DNA of 64,000 bases from VAZQ01 sp963756715 (GCA_963756715.1 CAVWOV010000026.1:62001-126000); one strand, 5' to 3'; counted from the first letter of the stretch, positions 48,947-57,422 are shown. A program made the numbers and translations. The notes: generated by a model not told the origin, from the sequence alone.

Positions 48947-49309
48947 TTAGCGCAGCGTAATCCGCCATCCACGTGAAAGTGGCGGATTACGCCTTCGGCT
49001 AATCCGCCGACGTACTGACGCCGCATTGAGCTTTAGCCCCAACGCGCGGATCACTTTCAGCACTGTGGCGAATTCCGGATTGCCTTGCGCCGAAAGCGCC
49101 TTGTACAGGCTTTCGCGCCCGAGGCCGGCGGCTTTCGCGACTTCAGTCATGCCCTTGGCGCGGGCAATGTCGCCAAGAGCGTGCCGGATCAATTCCGGAT
49201 CGCCGTCCTCGAACACCGCGTCGAGATATTCGGCAATGTCTTCATCGGTCTTCAGGTATTGTGCGGCGTCCCACGGGAGGGTCTTGAGTTTGGCATTTTT
49301 TTTGCTCAT
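48947..49309 (-). CDS. HigA/XRE-like antitoxin with repeat-encoded C-terminus
   Basis: 120 residues from ATG at 49309. KTDEDIAEYLDAVFEDGDPELIRHALGDIARAKGMTEVAKAAGLGRESLYKALSAQGNPEFATVLKVIRALGLKL is the standard addiction-module antidote: helical DNA-binding part with the recognition helix GLGRESLYKALS. Normal members stop a few residues after ALGLKL. Here the last 20 or so residues (RRRISRRRNPPLSRGWRITLR) are translated from the palindromic repeat at 48955-49008. It lies 8 bp after the toxin gene, so the two are one operon. It should bind the toxin and the operators upstream. Confidence 0.88.
   Translation of the reverse strand: MSKKNAKLKTLPWDAAQYLKTDEDIAEYLDAVFEDGDPELIRHALGDIARAKGMTEVAKAAGLGRESLYKALSAQGNPEFATVLKVIRALGLKLNAASVRRRISRRRNPPLSRGWRITLR
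48955..49008. repeat. Palindromic repeat with two mutually exclusive stems
   Basis: GCGTAATCCGCCA (48955-48967) pairs with TGGCGGATTACGC (48980-48992), 13 bp perfect. The inner GGCGGATTA (48981-48989) can pair instead with TAATCCGCC (49000-49008). The GGCGGATTACGCCTTCGGC core is a common dispersed repeat in proteobacterial genomes. It lies in the 3' end of the antitoxin gene. Confidence 0.75.
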
Positions 49310-49317
49310 GCAACCTC

Positions 49318-49605
49318 CTAATCCTCGCGCGCGAGTTCGCGTGCCCGTGCGATGTCCCGGCCCTGTGTGCGCTTGTCGCCGCCAGCAAGCAGAATGACCA
49401 GCGTTTCGCCCCGCTGGACGAAATAGACGCGATAGCCGGGGCCATAGTCGACCCGCATCTCGGAAATGCCGCCGCCAACCGGCTTCACGTCGCCAAAGTT
49501 GCCAAGCGACAACCGACGGATACGGGCGGCGATCCGCAACCGCGCACGTCGATCGCGCAGGCCAACAAGCCAGCGGGCGAAGAGTTCGGTCTGGCGAATT
49601 TCCAT
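49318..49605 (-). CDS. RelE/HigB-type toxin (addiction module killer protein)
   Basis: 95 residues from ATG at 49605. FARWLVGLRDRRARLRIAARIRRLSLGNFGDVKPVGGGISEMRVDYGPGYRVYFVQRGETLVILLAGGDKRTQGRDIARARELA is the complete killer-protein form of the RelE/ParE superfamily: the helix-turn-helix pair, then a beta sheet with conserved ExRxxxGPGYR and GGDKxxQxxDI. Such toxins usually cleave mRNA at the ribosome. The toxin gene is first, then antitoxin, the order usual in HigBA-type pairs. Confidence 0.92.
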   Translation of the reverse strand: MEIRQTELFARWLVGLRDRRARLRIAARIRRLSLGNFGDVKPVGGGISEMRVDYGPGYRVYFVQRGETLVILLAGGDKRTQGRDIARARELARED

Positions 49606-49616
49606 CGCGGCAGATC

Positions 49617-49671
49617 GTATCCTGAAGGATACCTTGACCTTATGTATCCTGAAGGATACATAAGGTCAAGG
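49617..49671 (-). promoter_or_regulatory. Twin operator palindromes of the toxin-antitoxin operon
   Basis: GTATCCTGAAGGATAC occurs at 49617-49632 and 49644-49659, 27 bp apart. The second copy is the centre of a larger perfect inverted repeat with 19-bp arms (CCTTGACCTTATGTATCCT at 49632-49650 and its complement at 49653-49671). The block ends 12 bp before the toxin start, the place for autoregulation by the toxin-antitoxin complex. Palindromes are observed; the binding protein is inferred. Confidence 0.85.
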
Positions 49672-49742
49672 CGCATCTGCGATCACCGCGCACTGTCCGC
49701 CATGCTTCGCTCGGCTTAGCCGGAATGCACCGCCCGTCCGCC

Positions 49743-50420
49743 TCAAATCGCGCTGGCCGCGATGTTGACCATCAGCGCCAGCAGCGCCGCGTTGAAGAAG
49801 AACGACACGATGCCGTGACCGTTGACGACGCGACGGATCGGCCGCGAGGCGACCGCGACGTCTGAGACTTGCGCGGTCGTGCCGATGACGAAGGAGAAAT
49901 AGACGAAGTCCCAATAATCCGGTTCCTCGTCGCCGGGAAAATCGAGGCCGCTGCTTTTGCCGCCCGAGCCGTAGAATTCGTGCGCGTAATGCAGCGCGAA
50001 AATCGTATGGATGAAGAACCACGATAGCACGATGGTGAGGGTCGCGAGCGCGAGCTGTCCCGGCGTGCGGGTGGCGCCCTGGCTGGTGCTGAGTTCGGCG
50101 ACGATGGCGCCAAGGCTCGCGAGCGAGGCCGTTACGGTGAGCACGAGGATCGCCATTCTTCCTTCGTCCTCGCGCGCGGCGTGCGAGCGGATCGCCCCGA
50201 CGTGGGTGTGCGCGATCAGCCAATAGACCAGCACCAGGTAGAACACGATGCCGGCGTTCCAGCCGGTCAGCAGAATGCGGGCGGTGCCGATGCCGGTCGG
50301 CAGCAGCAATACGATCACCACAAGCCCCAGCGCGACCGAGATCAGCAGGCGCGGACGGGCGCGGGCAACGCGGACCGGATAGGGCAGGCGGCGCGGGCGG
50401 GGGATGTTATCCGGGCTCAT
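49743..50420 (-). CDS. DUF1345 domain-containing membrane protein
   Basis: 225 residues from ATG at 50420 (MSPDNIPRP). Five hydrophobic helices: LLISVALGLVVIVLLLP, WNAGIVFYLVLVYWLIA, MAILVLTVTASLASLGAIV, LALATLTIVLSWFFIHTIFALHYAHEFY and the last near VSFFFNAALLALMVNIA. DUF1345 signatures are GWNAG, FIHTIFALHYAHEFY and DYWDFVYFSFVIGTTAQVSDVAV, resembling a potassium channel-like pore segment. Inner membrane; function unknown. Confidence 0.88.
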   Translation of the reverse strand: MSPDNIPRPRRLPYPVRVARARPRLLISVALGLVVIVLLLPTGIGTARILLTGWNAGIVFYLVLVYWLIAHTHVGAIRSHAAREDEGRMAILVLTVTASLASLGAIVAELSTSQGATRTPGQLALATLTIVLSWFFIHTIFALHYAHEFYGSGGKSSGLDFPGDEEPDYWDFVYFSFVIGTTAQVSDVAVASRPIRRVVNGHGIVSFFFNAALLALMVNIAASAI

Positions 50421-51435
50421 GGTTCTGTTTCTGGCGCGGGGCAAAGCGTGCGGTTCCGCTTGCTGTCCGTGGCGCGAGTCGCGGCCAAGCGAGTGTGCGG
50501 CACGGACGGTCCTGAATAAACGGAAATCTGCCTCCGAGCCGATGCCGATCTGTGACGGCGGGTGCGCGAGGCCTGCCTTCGCCTACACATCCCCGCGAGG
50601 CGGACCCGTCCCGGCTACGGTCTTACAATTTTTCAGTTGGATCATCGCGCCTGTCATGGAATTGCCGCGTGACGCAGGCATGTCCGGCTTATGCCGGTCG
50701 ACCTCGACGTCATTCTCGACATGTTTCTCACCGTGGCGGACACGATCCTGACGCTGCTGATGAACGTGTTTTGATCGTTGGTCGCGGTTTCGGCGATCAT
50801 CCACGCTCTTGCCCAAGCCTTGACAGAACCGTACTAGGAATATATGTCTAGTGCGCCCTGTCCCAACGAAGGGCGCGCGCTCGAGGGCGCTCGAACGCGG
50901 GGACAGCCGGAGGGGCGGTGGCGGAGATGCGCCAACGCAGCCTTCGGGACCAAGCTGGAGACATCCGGCAAGGTCGGTGCGGTGGCCGTGAAGGGCGCAA
51001 CGCAGCGTCCGTCATGGCGGCCCAAGCCGTTCGACGACCCGACGCACCGGCCGTGCGTCACCAGCGGTGGGTACAAGGTCTGCCCGCCGGGGGTCGAACG
51101 GAGCAAGCCTCAAACACCGCGCGCGGGACGCCGGAGGTACCGGCGGACTTGCGGCTCTAACGACTACTCGGCAAGCCTCGGTGTCGCGAGGCGCCGAGGC
51201 CCGCGGGTCCAATGCGACCCCGGCGTTCCGCGCGCCCTCATTATTCGGGAGCAACGTAATTGAACTTCAGACTACGGGCGAACCCGGCGCCCGCCAAACA
51301 ATACGGGCGGCGGAGCGTTGGCTTGCTCTACGTTCGAGCCCTTGACGCAGGAGCAAGCGGCGCGGGCGGCGAACATGTGAGAGAGTGCAAGCGCAAATCA
51401 CGCCAAAGGTTCGCGTCATAACCAACTGGACGTTC
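50421..51435. other. 1 kb region without a recognised gene
   Basis: GC-rich and open in several frames on both strands (for example 50844-51263 plus, 50834-51106 minus), none with a convincing ribosome site, start or domain. A 27-codon hydrophobic frame at 50691-50774 (MPVDLDVILDMFLTVADTIL) is the only plausible peptide, and it has no ribosome site. CTGTCCC at 50858 pairs with GGGACAG at 50899-50905, so the RNA could be structured. I tested tmRNA, RNase P RNA and tRNA features by eye and found none. It may be a decayed element or an unknown RNA. Confidence 0.4.
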
Positions 51436-52188
51436 ATGCCCGCAGCCGCACAGCGCACGTCGGAGGCATCGCAGCGGCGGCGCCCGCCCGCGCCGCGCCC
51501 GCGCCGGTGGGTGGTTCGGCTCATCTGGATATTGGTCATCGTCGTGCTGGTCGTCCTCCTGCTGCCCTACCTGCTCACGGTGGTTTACCGCGTCGTCAAT
51601 CCGGTCTCGACGCTGATGCTGGCGCGCTGGGCCAAAGGCCTACGGGTCGAGCGCACCTATGTGCCGCTCGACCGCATGGCGCCGGTCCTGCCGGTCACGG
51701 TGATTGCATCGGAGGACGGCCGCTTCTGTTTCCATCACGGCGTCGACCTCAAGGAGCTGCGTCAACGGATCGACGAGGCCGACGACATCAGCGAAGCGCG
51801 CGGGGTGTCGACCATCACCCAGCAGGTGGCGAAGAACCTGTTTCTCTGGCCGGGCCGCAGCTTTGTGCGCAAGGCCTTGGAACTGCCGCTGGCGCTCTGG
51901 ATCAATCTGGTGCTGCCGAAGCGGCGGGTGCTGGAGATCTATCTCAACATCGCCGAATGGGGGCCGCGGGGCCAATTCGGCGCCGAGGCCGCAAGCCGAT
52001 ACGCCTTCAACAAGCCGGTGCGCTCGCTCACGCCCCACGAGGCGGCGCTGCTCGCGGCGGTGCTGCCCAATCCGCATCGCCGCAGCGCTCGGCAGCCGGG
52101 GCCGGCCGTGCGCCGGCTCGCCGGCATCTACCAGGTCCGCGCCGCCGCCCAGGCATCGCTCGCCGGCTGTGCCAAACCGCGGCGCTGA
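51436..52188 (+). CDS. mtgA: Monofunctional biosynthetic peptidoglycan transglycosylase
   Basis: 250 residues from ATG at 51436; upstream in-frame residues lack any signal character. A basic N-terminal tail (1-24) precedes one membrane anchor (LIWILVIVVLVVLLLPYLLTVV). The GT51 domain follows with VIASEDGRFCFHHGVDLKELR (catalytic Glu in EDxxFxxHxGxD), GVSTITQQVAKNLFLWPGRS and RVLEIYLNIAEWGPRGQFGAEAASRYAF. It polymerises lipid II in the periplasm without a transpeptidase domain. Length is typical. Confidence 0.96.
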   Translation: MPAAAQRTSEASQRRRPPAPRPRRWVVRLIWILVIVVLVVLLLPYLLTVVYRVVNPVSTLMLARWAKGLRVERTYVPLDRMAPVLPVTVIASEDGRFCFHHGVDLKELRQRIDEADDISEARGVSTITQQVAKNLFLWPGRSFVRKALELPLALWINLVLPKRRVLEIYLNIAEWGPRGQFGAEAASRYAFNKPVRSLTPHEAALLAAVLPNPHRRSARQPGPAVRRLAGIYQVRAAAQASLAGCAKPRR

Positions 52189-52304
52189 CAGGGTCCGTCC
52201 AGCCGGGCGGGGCCCCTAGCCTTGGGGAAAAGCTTCCTCTATAAGCCCGGCTTCCATGACATCCGGAATTGCGGCGCCCGGCGCCAAAGGATCAGGAGTT
52301 TCAA

Positions 52305-52490
52305 ATGGCTGTCCCGAAACGAAAAACCTCGCCGTCGCGACGCGGGATGCGCCGCTCCGCCGATGCGCTGAAGAAGCCGGCCTATGTCGAGGACAAGGAT
52401 TCGGGCGAATTGCGCCGTCCGCACCACGTCGACCTCAAAAGCGGCATGTATCGCGGCCGGCAGATTCTCAAGCCGCGAAAAGAGGCCTGA
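52305..52490 (+). CDS. rpmF: 50S ribosomal protein L32
   Basis: 61 residues from ATG at 52305 with AGGAG 6 bp upstream. MAVPKRKTSPSRRGMRRSADALKK is the invariant L32 start; the C-terminal DLKSGMYRGRQILKPRK suits the alphaproteobacterial form without the CxxC zinc ribbon. A TATAAG at 52240-52245 preceded by CTC could be its -10. It is followed by a small membrane protein rather than plsX/fabH. Confidence 0.96.
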   Translation: MAVPKRKTSPSRRGMRRSADALKKPAYVEDKDSGELRRPHHVDLKSGMYRGRQILKPRKEA

Positions 52491-52539
52491 CGGCTAAAGG
52501 GGCGTTCGAAGCTCTCAGGTTCGGGGAGAAGCGACAGCC

Positions 52540-52950
52540 ATGTTCCTGATCGCCTTTCCGCTCCTGCTCATTCCGTTCGCGCTCTACAACATGATGGCGT
52601 TCCTGCTGGATACGCCGGTCGCGACCGAGCTCTATGCAATTCCGCTCCCGGCGGATCGTCACATGGCGGTGAGTTTCGGCGACGCGCTGGTCGTCCTCGC
52701 CATGCTGCTGCTCTATCTCGAAGTGCTCAAAGCGGCGCGCGCCAGGAAGGCGGTGATGGATCACCTGCTGGCGCTGATCCTGTTCGCCGCCATGGCGGCC
52801 GAATTCGCGCTGGTGCCACAGGCGCAGACGCCGGCCTTCCTGTTCATCACGGTGCTGGCCTTCGTTGACCTGCTGATCGGTGTGTCGGTCAGTCGGCGCG
52901 CCAAGCGGCACGACATCATGGTCGAAGGTGACGACCTGCCGCCGCGCTGA
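52540..52950 (+). CDS. Four-helix membrane protein
   Basis: 136 residues with four hydrophobic helices (LIAFPLLLIPFALYNMMAFLL, ALVVLAMLLLYLEVLKAA, HLLALILFAAMAAEFALVP, AFLFITVLAFVDLLIGVSV) and a charged cytoplasmic end. Similar proteins (roughly 130-140 residues, MFLIAFPLLLIPFALYN start) are found next to rpmF in related genomes; function unknown. It starts 49 bp after rpmF and may be co-transcribed. Confidence 0.75.
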   Translation: MFLIAFPLLLIPFALYNMMAFLLDTPVATELYAIPLPADRHMAVSFGDALVVLAMLLLYLEVLKAARARKAVMDHLLALILFAAMAAEFALVPQAQTPAFLFITVLAFVDLLIGVSVSRRAKRHDIMVEGDDLPPR

Positions 52951-52963
52951 ACGGTGCTGGCGC

Positions 52964-53395
52964 TCAGCCGCCGGTGTCGGCCTTGAAGCCCGCGCCCTCG
53001 ATGCCGGCGATCGCGCACAGCTCGTCATTGTCGGAGGTGTCGCCCGATACGCCCACCGCGCCCATGATCGCGCCCGATCCATCGCGGATCAGCACGCCGC
53101 CCACCACCGGCACGAGCGCGCCGCCCGTCATTTCGACCAGCGCCGCCGCCATGTGCGGACGCTCGACCCCGATCGCATGCAGCCGCCGGCATCCGGCACC
53201 GAACAGCACCGAACCCGTCGCCTTGCCGGTTGCGATCTTCGACCGCAGGATCGGGCTGCCGTCCTCTTCGGCGTAGGCTTTGAGCGCCGCTCTGCTGTCC
53301 ACGATCGCAACGCCCATCGGCCGGAATTTCTTCTCGCGTGCGGTGGCGAGCGTCTTGTCGAGAATCGAGCGGGCTTGCGCAAGCGTCAGTGTCAT
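52964..53395 (-). CDS. GlcG/HbpS family protein
   Basis: 143 residues from ATG at 53395 with GGGAGA upstream; longer frames lack it. MTLTLAQARSILDKTLATAREKKFRPMGVAIVDSRAALKAYAEEDGS is the typical family start; GGVLIRDGSGAIMGAVGVSGDTSDNDELCAIAGIEGAG is the conserved end. HbpS of Streptomyces binds haem and GlcG accompanies glycolate oxidation; neither function can be read here. It is divergent from the gamma-glutamyltransferase gene. Confidence 0.88.
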   Translation of the reverse strand: MTLTLAQARSILDKTLATAREKKFRPMGVAIVDSRAALKAYAEEDGSPILRSKIATGKATGSVLFGAGCRRLHAIGVERPHMAAALVEMTGGALVPVVGGVLIRDGSGAIMGAVGVSGDTSDNDELCAIAGIEGAGFKADTGG

Positions 53396-53515
53396 GGCGT
53401 TCTCCCTGAGATCAGCACGTACCCGGATGGCCGGAACAGCACGTAGCCGAATGGCTCGCTCTTCAATAGTGTAGCGCCGAGGCAAGAGCCACCACTCTCT
53501 CAACAGGCGATTCCC

Positions 53516-55100
53516 GTGAGCCGTGATTTTCATCTGCCCGGCCGTTCGCCGGTGATCGCCTGCGAGGGCATGGCGGCGACGTCGCATCCGCTGGCATCGC
53601 TGGCCGCCATCGAAACCTTGCGCGCCGGCGGCAACGCGGCCGACGCGGCGGTAACGGCGCTGGCCGTGCTCTGTGTGGTCGAGCCGCAGATGACCGGCAT
53701 CGGCGGCGACTGCTTCGCGATGATCGCCGATCCCGGCAAGCCGATCTGGGGCTACAACGGCTGCGGCCGCGCCGGCGCGCGCGCCTCAACCGAGGCGCTG
53801 CTCGCCAAGGGGATCGGCGCCATCGGGGGCGACTCGATACACGCCGTCACGGTGCCGGGCGCGGTCGACGCCTGGGCGGCGATACTCGATGCCCACGGCC
53901 GCTTCGGGCTCGATCGCGCGCTGGCGCCCGCCATCCGTCTCGCCGAGCACGGCTTTCCGGTGACGGCGCGCGTGGCCTGGGACTGGGCGCAGGTGGTGGC
54001 CAAGCTGCGGGCCGATGCCGGTGCCGCGCGGCACTATCTGTTCGACGGCAAAGCGCCCGCCGAAGGCGACGTGGTGAAATTTCCCGCGCTGGCGCAGACG
54101 CTCGAAGATCATCGCGGCGCAGGGACCGCGGGCGTTCTATCGCGGTCCGATCGCCGACGACATGGTCGCGACCGTCGCGGAGCGCGGCTCGTTCCTGACG
54201 GCGGACGACTTCGCCAATCATCGCGGCGAAGTAGTCGCGCCGATCACGACAAACTATCGCGGGCTCGACCTTTACGAACTGCCGCCGAACGGCCAGGGAC
54301 TCACCGCACTGGTGCTGATGAACATTCTGGAGGAGTTCGATCTCGCCGCGCTCGATCCGTCAGGTCCCGACCGCTTCCACCTCATGCTCGAAGCCGCGCG
54401 CCTCGCCTACGCGGTGCGCGACACACACCTCGCCGATCCCGCGCACATGCGCGTTCCGGTGCCGGCGCTGATCGACAAGGCGTTTGCCCGGGATCTGGCG
54501 GCCCGCATCGACCGCTCGCGCCGCGTCGCGCTGCCGCGCACGCCGATGCCCGGCAGCGACACCGTCTATCTCACGGTGGTCGATCGCGACCGCAAGGCGG
54601 TGTCGGTGATCAACACGCTGTTTTCGTATTTTGGTGTCGGCATCTGCACCGAGCAGACCGGTATCATGCTGACCAACCGGGGCGCCTGCTTCGTGGTCGA
54701 TCCCGCGCATCCCAACACGTTCGGTCCCGGCAAACGGCCGATGCACACCATCATCCCGGCGCTCGCCGGCCGCGACGGCCGCATCGAGATGGCGTTCGGC
54801 GTCATGGGCGCACACTACCAGCCGATGGGACACGTCCAACTCGTCACCAACATGGTGGACTACGGCATGGATGTGCAGACGGCGATCGATGCACCACGGG
54901 CGTTCTTTGTCGGCGACGAGACCGTGATCGAGCGCGGCATCCCAATGGAGACCGCGGTGGGGCTTGAGGCGCGCGGGCACGATGTGGCGATGGCCTATGC
55001 GCCGCACGGTGGCGCGCAGGCAATCTGCATCGACTGGCAGCGCGGCGTGCTGATCGGCGGGTCCGATCCGCGTAAGGACGGCTGCGCGCTCGGCTATTGA
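53516..55100 (+). pseudogene. Gamma-glutamyltransferase family protein, interrupted by a one-base frameshift
   Basis: From GTG at 53516: MAATSHPLASLAAIETLRAGGNAADAAVTALAVLCVVEPQMTGIGGDCFAMI is the N-terminus of the gamma-glutamyltransferase/acylase family, through KFPALAQTL. There the frame breaks: one extra base at about 54101-54107 (CTCGAAGATC; AAG expected) shifts it. The other frame continues as IIAAQGPRAFYRGPIADDMVAT, then LTADDFANHRGEVVAPI, LPPNGQGLTALVLMNIL and the small-subunit start TVYLTVVDRDRKAVS, which contains the maturation/nucleophile Thr, to a stop at 55100. If corrected, the protein is a normal length of about 527. No signal peptide is visible. Either a recent pseudogene or a consensus error. 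Confidence 0.85.
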
Positions 55101-55444
55101 CCGGCGACCATGCTGAACGACGAAGATGCAGGTGCGACCCGAACGAGCGCCCGGCTTGAAGCCGGAGCGCTCGCCGGTCCCACAAACTTGGTCCCGGCGG
55201 ATGTGCCGGGCTGACGCAATCGACCGGCTTGGCAGCGGGCAATCTAGGACCGACGATTGCCGCTGCTGTCGCCTCCTGTACCGGGTTGAAACATTCCGGG
55301 CTTCATGGAGTGACCTCGCAAGCGGTATGCCGGGCCGGTTGCCTGCGCGGAAGGGTCAAGAATGGCCGCAATCTTGGGTTGCCGGTTCTCAAATAATTTA
55401 TGCTTTTTCCATAGGTTGGCCGGCGAAATTGCCCGCGCTTCGAC
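55101..55444. other. Intergenic region before the GGDEF/EAL gene
   Basis: About 340 bp. Open frames here have no coding signs. An AT-rich block (AATAATTTATGCTTTTTCCATAGG) at about 55391-55414 is where a promoter for the GGDEF/EAL gene might lie. No repeat or RNA gene recognised. Confidence 0.35.
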
Positions 55445-57265
55445 GTGCCGGGTTGTGCCGAGAATGGGGCGAATGTGTCCACTCAGGGCGTAGCGCAGGG
55501 TCGCGACCATTCGCGCCAGACAGCACCGGCCGGCCTAGCGCATGCAGCGAGTTGCAGCGCTGCGGCCGCTACAAGCCCGCTTGATCCGCATGCAATCTTC
55601 GCCTCGATCGGCGAAGTCCCGTATGACTGGCGGATCGATACCGACGAACTTGTCTGGGGACCGAACGTTTGCGGCGCGCTGAAGCTCGAAGACCCGTCAG
55701 TCATCGCCAGCGGCCGCGCCTTCGCACAATACGTCGATCCGACAACCGGACCGACGCGGTTCGATGCGGTGATGCGCTCGGTGGAGCCCGATGCGGGCGG
55801 GGGTGTTCCGTATCAGGTGCAGTACGCGTTGCGCGGACTTGGCGCGCGCGCCGACCTGCTGTGGCTTGAAGATACCGGGCGCTGGTTTGCCGGCCACGAC
55901 GGCAAGCCGGCGCGCGCGCACGGCGTCGTACGCACGATCAACGAGCGCCACGAGCGCGAGCAGCGGCTTTCTCATCTCTCGAGCTTCGACGTGCTGACGG
56001 GCGCGATGAATCGATGGCGCTTGAGCGAAGTCCTCGAAGCGACGATCGAGGAGGCCGGCAAGCTTCAGTCGTCGTGCGGTTTCCTGCTGGTCGCGATCGA
56101 CAATCTTGGCCGTATCAACGAGACCTACGGCTTCGATGTTGCCGACGAGGTGATCGCGGCAGTAAGCAAGCGCGTGCGTGCGCATTTGCGCGGCAAGGAT
56201 CATCTCGGCCGCTTCTCGGGCAACAAGCTCGGCATTATTCTCAACAACTGCACGCTCGACGACATGCAGATCGCTGCCGACCGGCTGCTCGTGAACGTGC
56301 GCGACCAGGTGGTGCAGACCGCGGCTGGTCCTGTGGCCGTGACGGTGACGATCGGCGGAGTCACTGCGCCTCGGCATGCTCGCACGGCGCGCGACGTCCT
56401 CAGCCGCGCCCAGGATGCACTCGACGGTGCCAAGGCCAAATGCCGGGGTTCGTTTCATCCCTATGTGCCGAACCTGGAGCGCGAGGCGCGGCGGCGGGAA
56501 AACGTCCGTGCGACGGAAGAGATCATTACCGCGCTTAACGGGCGGCGAATCTTTCTGGTCTACGAGCCGGTGGTGGCGATCGGCTCGCGCCAGCCGGCCT
56601 TCTATGAGTGCCTGATGCGGATCAAGCGCGCCGACGGCAGCCTGCTGGCGGTGAATGAGGTGGTGCCGCTGGCCGAGCGGCTCGGGCTCATCCGAATGCT
56701 CGACCACCGCGTGCTGGAACTCGCACTGGCAGAACTCGTCGCCGCGCCCGACCTCAAAGCGAGTGTCAATGTATCGGCAGCTTCGACCGTCGATCCAGAC
56801 TGGTGGGGAGCGCTCGGCGCAATGTTGCGTGCCCATCCTGGGATCGGCGAGCGTCTCACCGTGGAGATCACCGAGACGGCGGCGATCCAGGATATCGACG
56901 AAACCCGCGGCTTCGTCGCGCGCGTCAAGGATCGCGGTTGCCGTATCGCGATCGACGATTTCGGCGCGGGCTACACCTCATTCCGCAATTTGCGCAAGCT
57001 TGGCGTCGATCTCGTGAAGATTGATGGCGCATTCGTGCAGAATCTCAACCGCTCCGACGATGACCGCGCCTTTGTGCAAACGCTGATCGACCTCGCCCGG
57101 CGCCTTGGTCTTGAGACCGTCGCCGAATGGGTGCAGGACGAGGCGGCCGCAGCGGTTCTCGCAGAGTGGGGCTGTGACTACCTGCAGGGTGCGCTGGTCG
57201 GGCTGGCGTCGCCGAACCGGCCTTGGCGGCACGAGGAGATTTCGCCTGCTGCGGCGTCGGTGTGA
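55445..57265 (+). CDS. PAS-like/GGDEF/EAL protein, probable c-di-GMP phosphodiesterase
   Basis: 606 residues from GTG at 55445; a GTG at 55475 is equally possible. A PAS-like sensor (about 50-170: FASIGEVPYDWRIDTDELVWG, YALRGLGARADLLWLEDTGRWF) is followed by GGDEF (about 180-345) and EAL (about 355-595). The GGDEF site reads SGNKL (GRFSGNKLGIIL), so it should not make c-di-GMP. The EAL site is intact: ECLMRI (Glu), VNVSAAS (Asn), EITETA (Glu), IAIDDFGAGYTSF (Asp-Asp), LVKIDGAFV (Lys), TVAEWV (Glu), CDYLQGALVG (Gln). It is cytoplasmic, as no membrane helix is present. It converges on phaR across the covarying hairpin pair. Confidence 0.9.
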   Translation: MPGCAENGANVSTQGVAQGRDHSRQTAPAGLAHAASCSAAAATSPLDPHAIFASIGEVPYDWRIDTDELVWGPNVCGALKLEDPSVIASGRAFAQYVDPTTGPTRFDAVMRSVEPDAGGGVPYQVQYALRGLGARADLLWLEDTGRWFAGHDGKPARAHGVVRTINERHEREQRLSHLSSFDVLTGAMNRWRLSEVLEATIEEAGKLQSSCGFLLVAIDNLGRINETYGFDVADEVIAAVSKRVRAHLRGKDHLGRFSGNKLGIILNNCTLDDMQIAADRLLVNVRDQVVQTAAGPVAVTVTIGGVTAPRHARTARDVLSRAQDALDGAKAKCRGSFHPYVPNLEREARRRENVRATEEIITALNGRRIFLVYEPVVAIGSRQPAFYECLMRIKRADGSLLAVNEVVPLAERLGLIRMLDHRVLELALAELVAAPDLKASVNVSAASTVDPDWWGALGAMLRAHPGIGERLTVEITETAAIQDIDETRGFVARVKDRGCRIAIDDFGAGYTSFRNLRKLGVDLVKIDGAFVQNLNRSDDDRAFVQTLIDLARRLGLETVAEWVQDEAAAAVLAEWGCDYLQGALVGLASPNRPWRHEEISPAAASV

Positions 57266-57330
57266 ACCAACCCGCTTGAGCCGGGAACTCGCACGAGCGG
57301 AAGGACCGATCCAAGGTCATCGGAGCAAAA

Positions 57331-57411
57331 GCTAGTGGAGTGGATTTAACATTCGCTACCGACCTCACCGCGAGTTCGCAAAGCGAATGTCAAATCCAAA
57401 ACTCCACTAGC
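57331..57411. repeat. Palindromic hairpin element A (CTAGTGG family)
   Basis: The outer arms GCTAGTGGAGT (57331) and ACTCCACTAGC (57401-57411) pair perfectly; the inner arms GGATTTAACATTCGC and GCGAATGTCAAATCC pair with one mismatch; an AAA bulge sits on the right. Loop about 26 nt. It starts 66 bp after the GGDEF/EAL stop. Element B is the same structure inverted, with different but paired bases. Confidence 0.85.
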
Positions 57412-57422
57412 AACCTATACTT

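Noticed and set aside
48739..48960. 73-codon plus-strand open frame between ispG and the antitoxin gene
   Set aside because: No ribosome site, no recognisable domain, and its end lies in a dispersed palindrome.
49617..49671. Twin palindromes considered as phage attachment site or CRISPR repeat
   Set aside because: Only two copies, each palindromic, placed exactly at the TA promoter; an operator is the simpler reading.
50691..50774. 27-codon hydrophobic peptide (MPVDLDVILDMFLTVADTIL start)
   Set aside because: Plausible as a small membrane peptide but lacks a ribosome site and any sign of conservation that I can check.
50844..51263. 140-codon plus-strand frame rich in Arg/Gly/Pro
   Set aside because: Opposite-strand and other frames are equally open because of high GC; composition (Arg/Pro/Ser) is typical of non-coding frames and there is no ribosome site.
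50858..51340. Possible tmRNA or RNase P RNA in the gene-free stretch
   Set aside because: Neither the alanine-tag coding sequence of alphaproteobacterial tmRNA nor the AGGAAAGTCCGG and terminal conserved elements of RNase P RNA are present.
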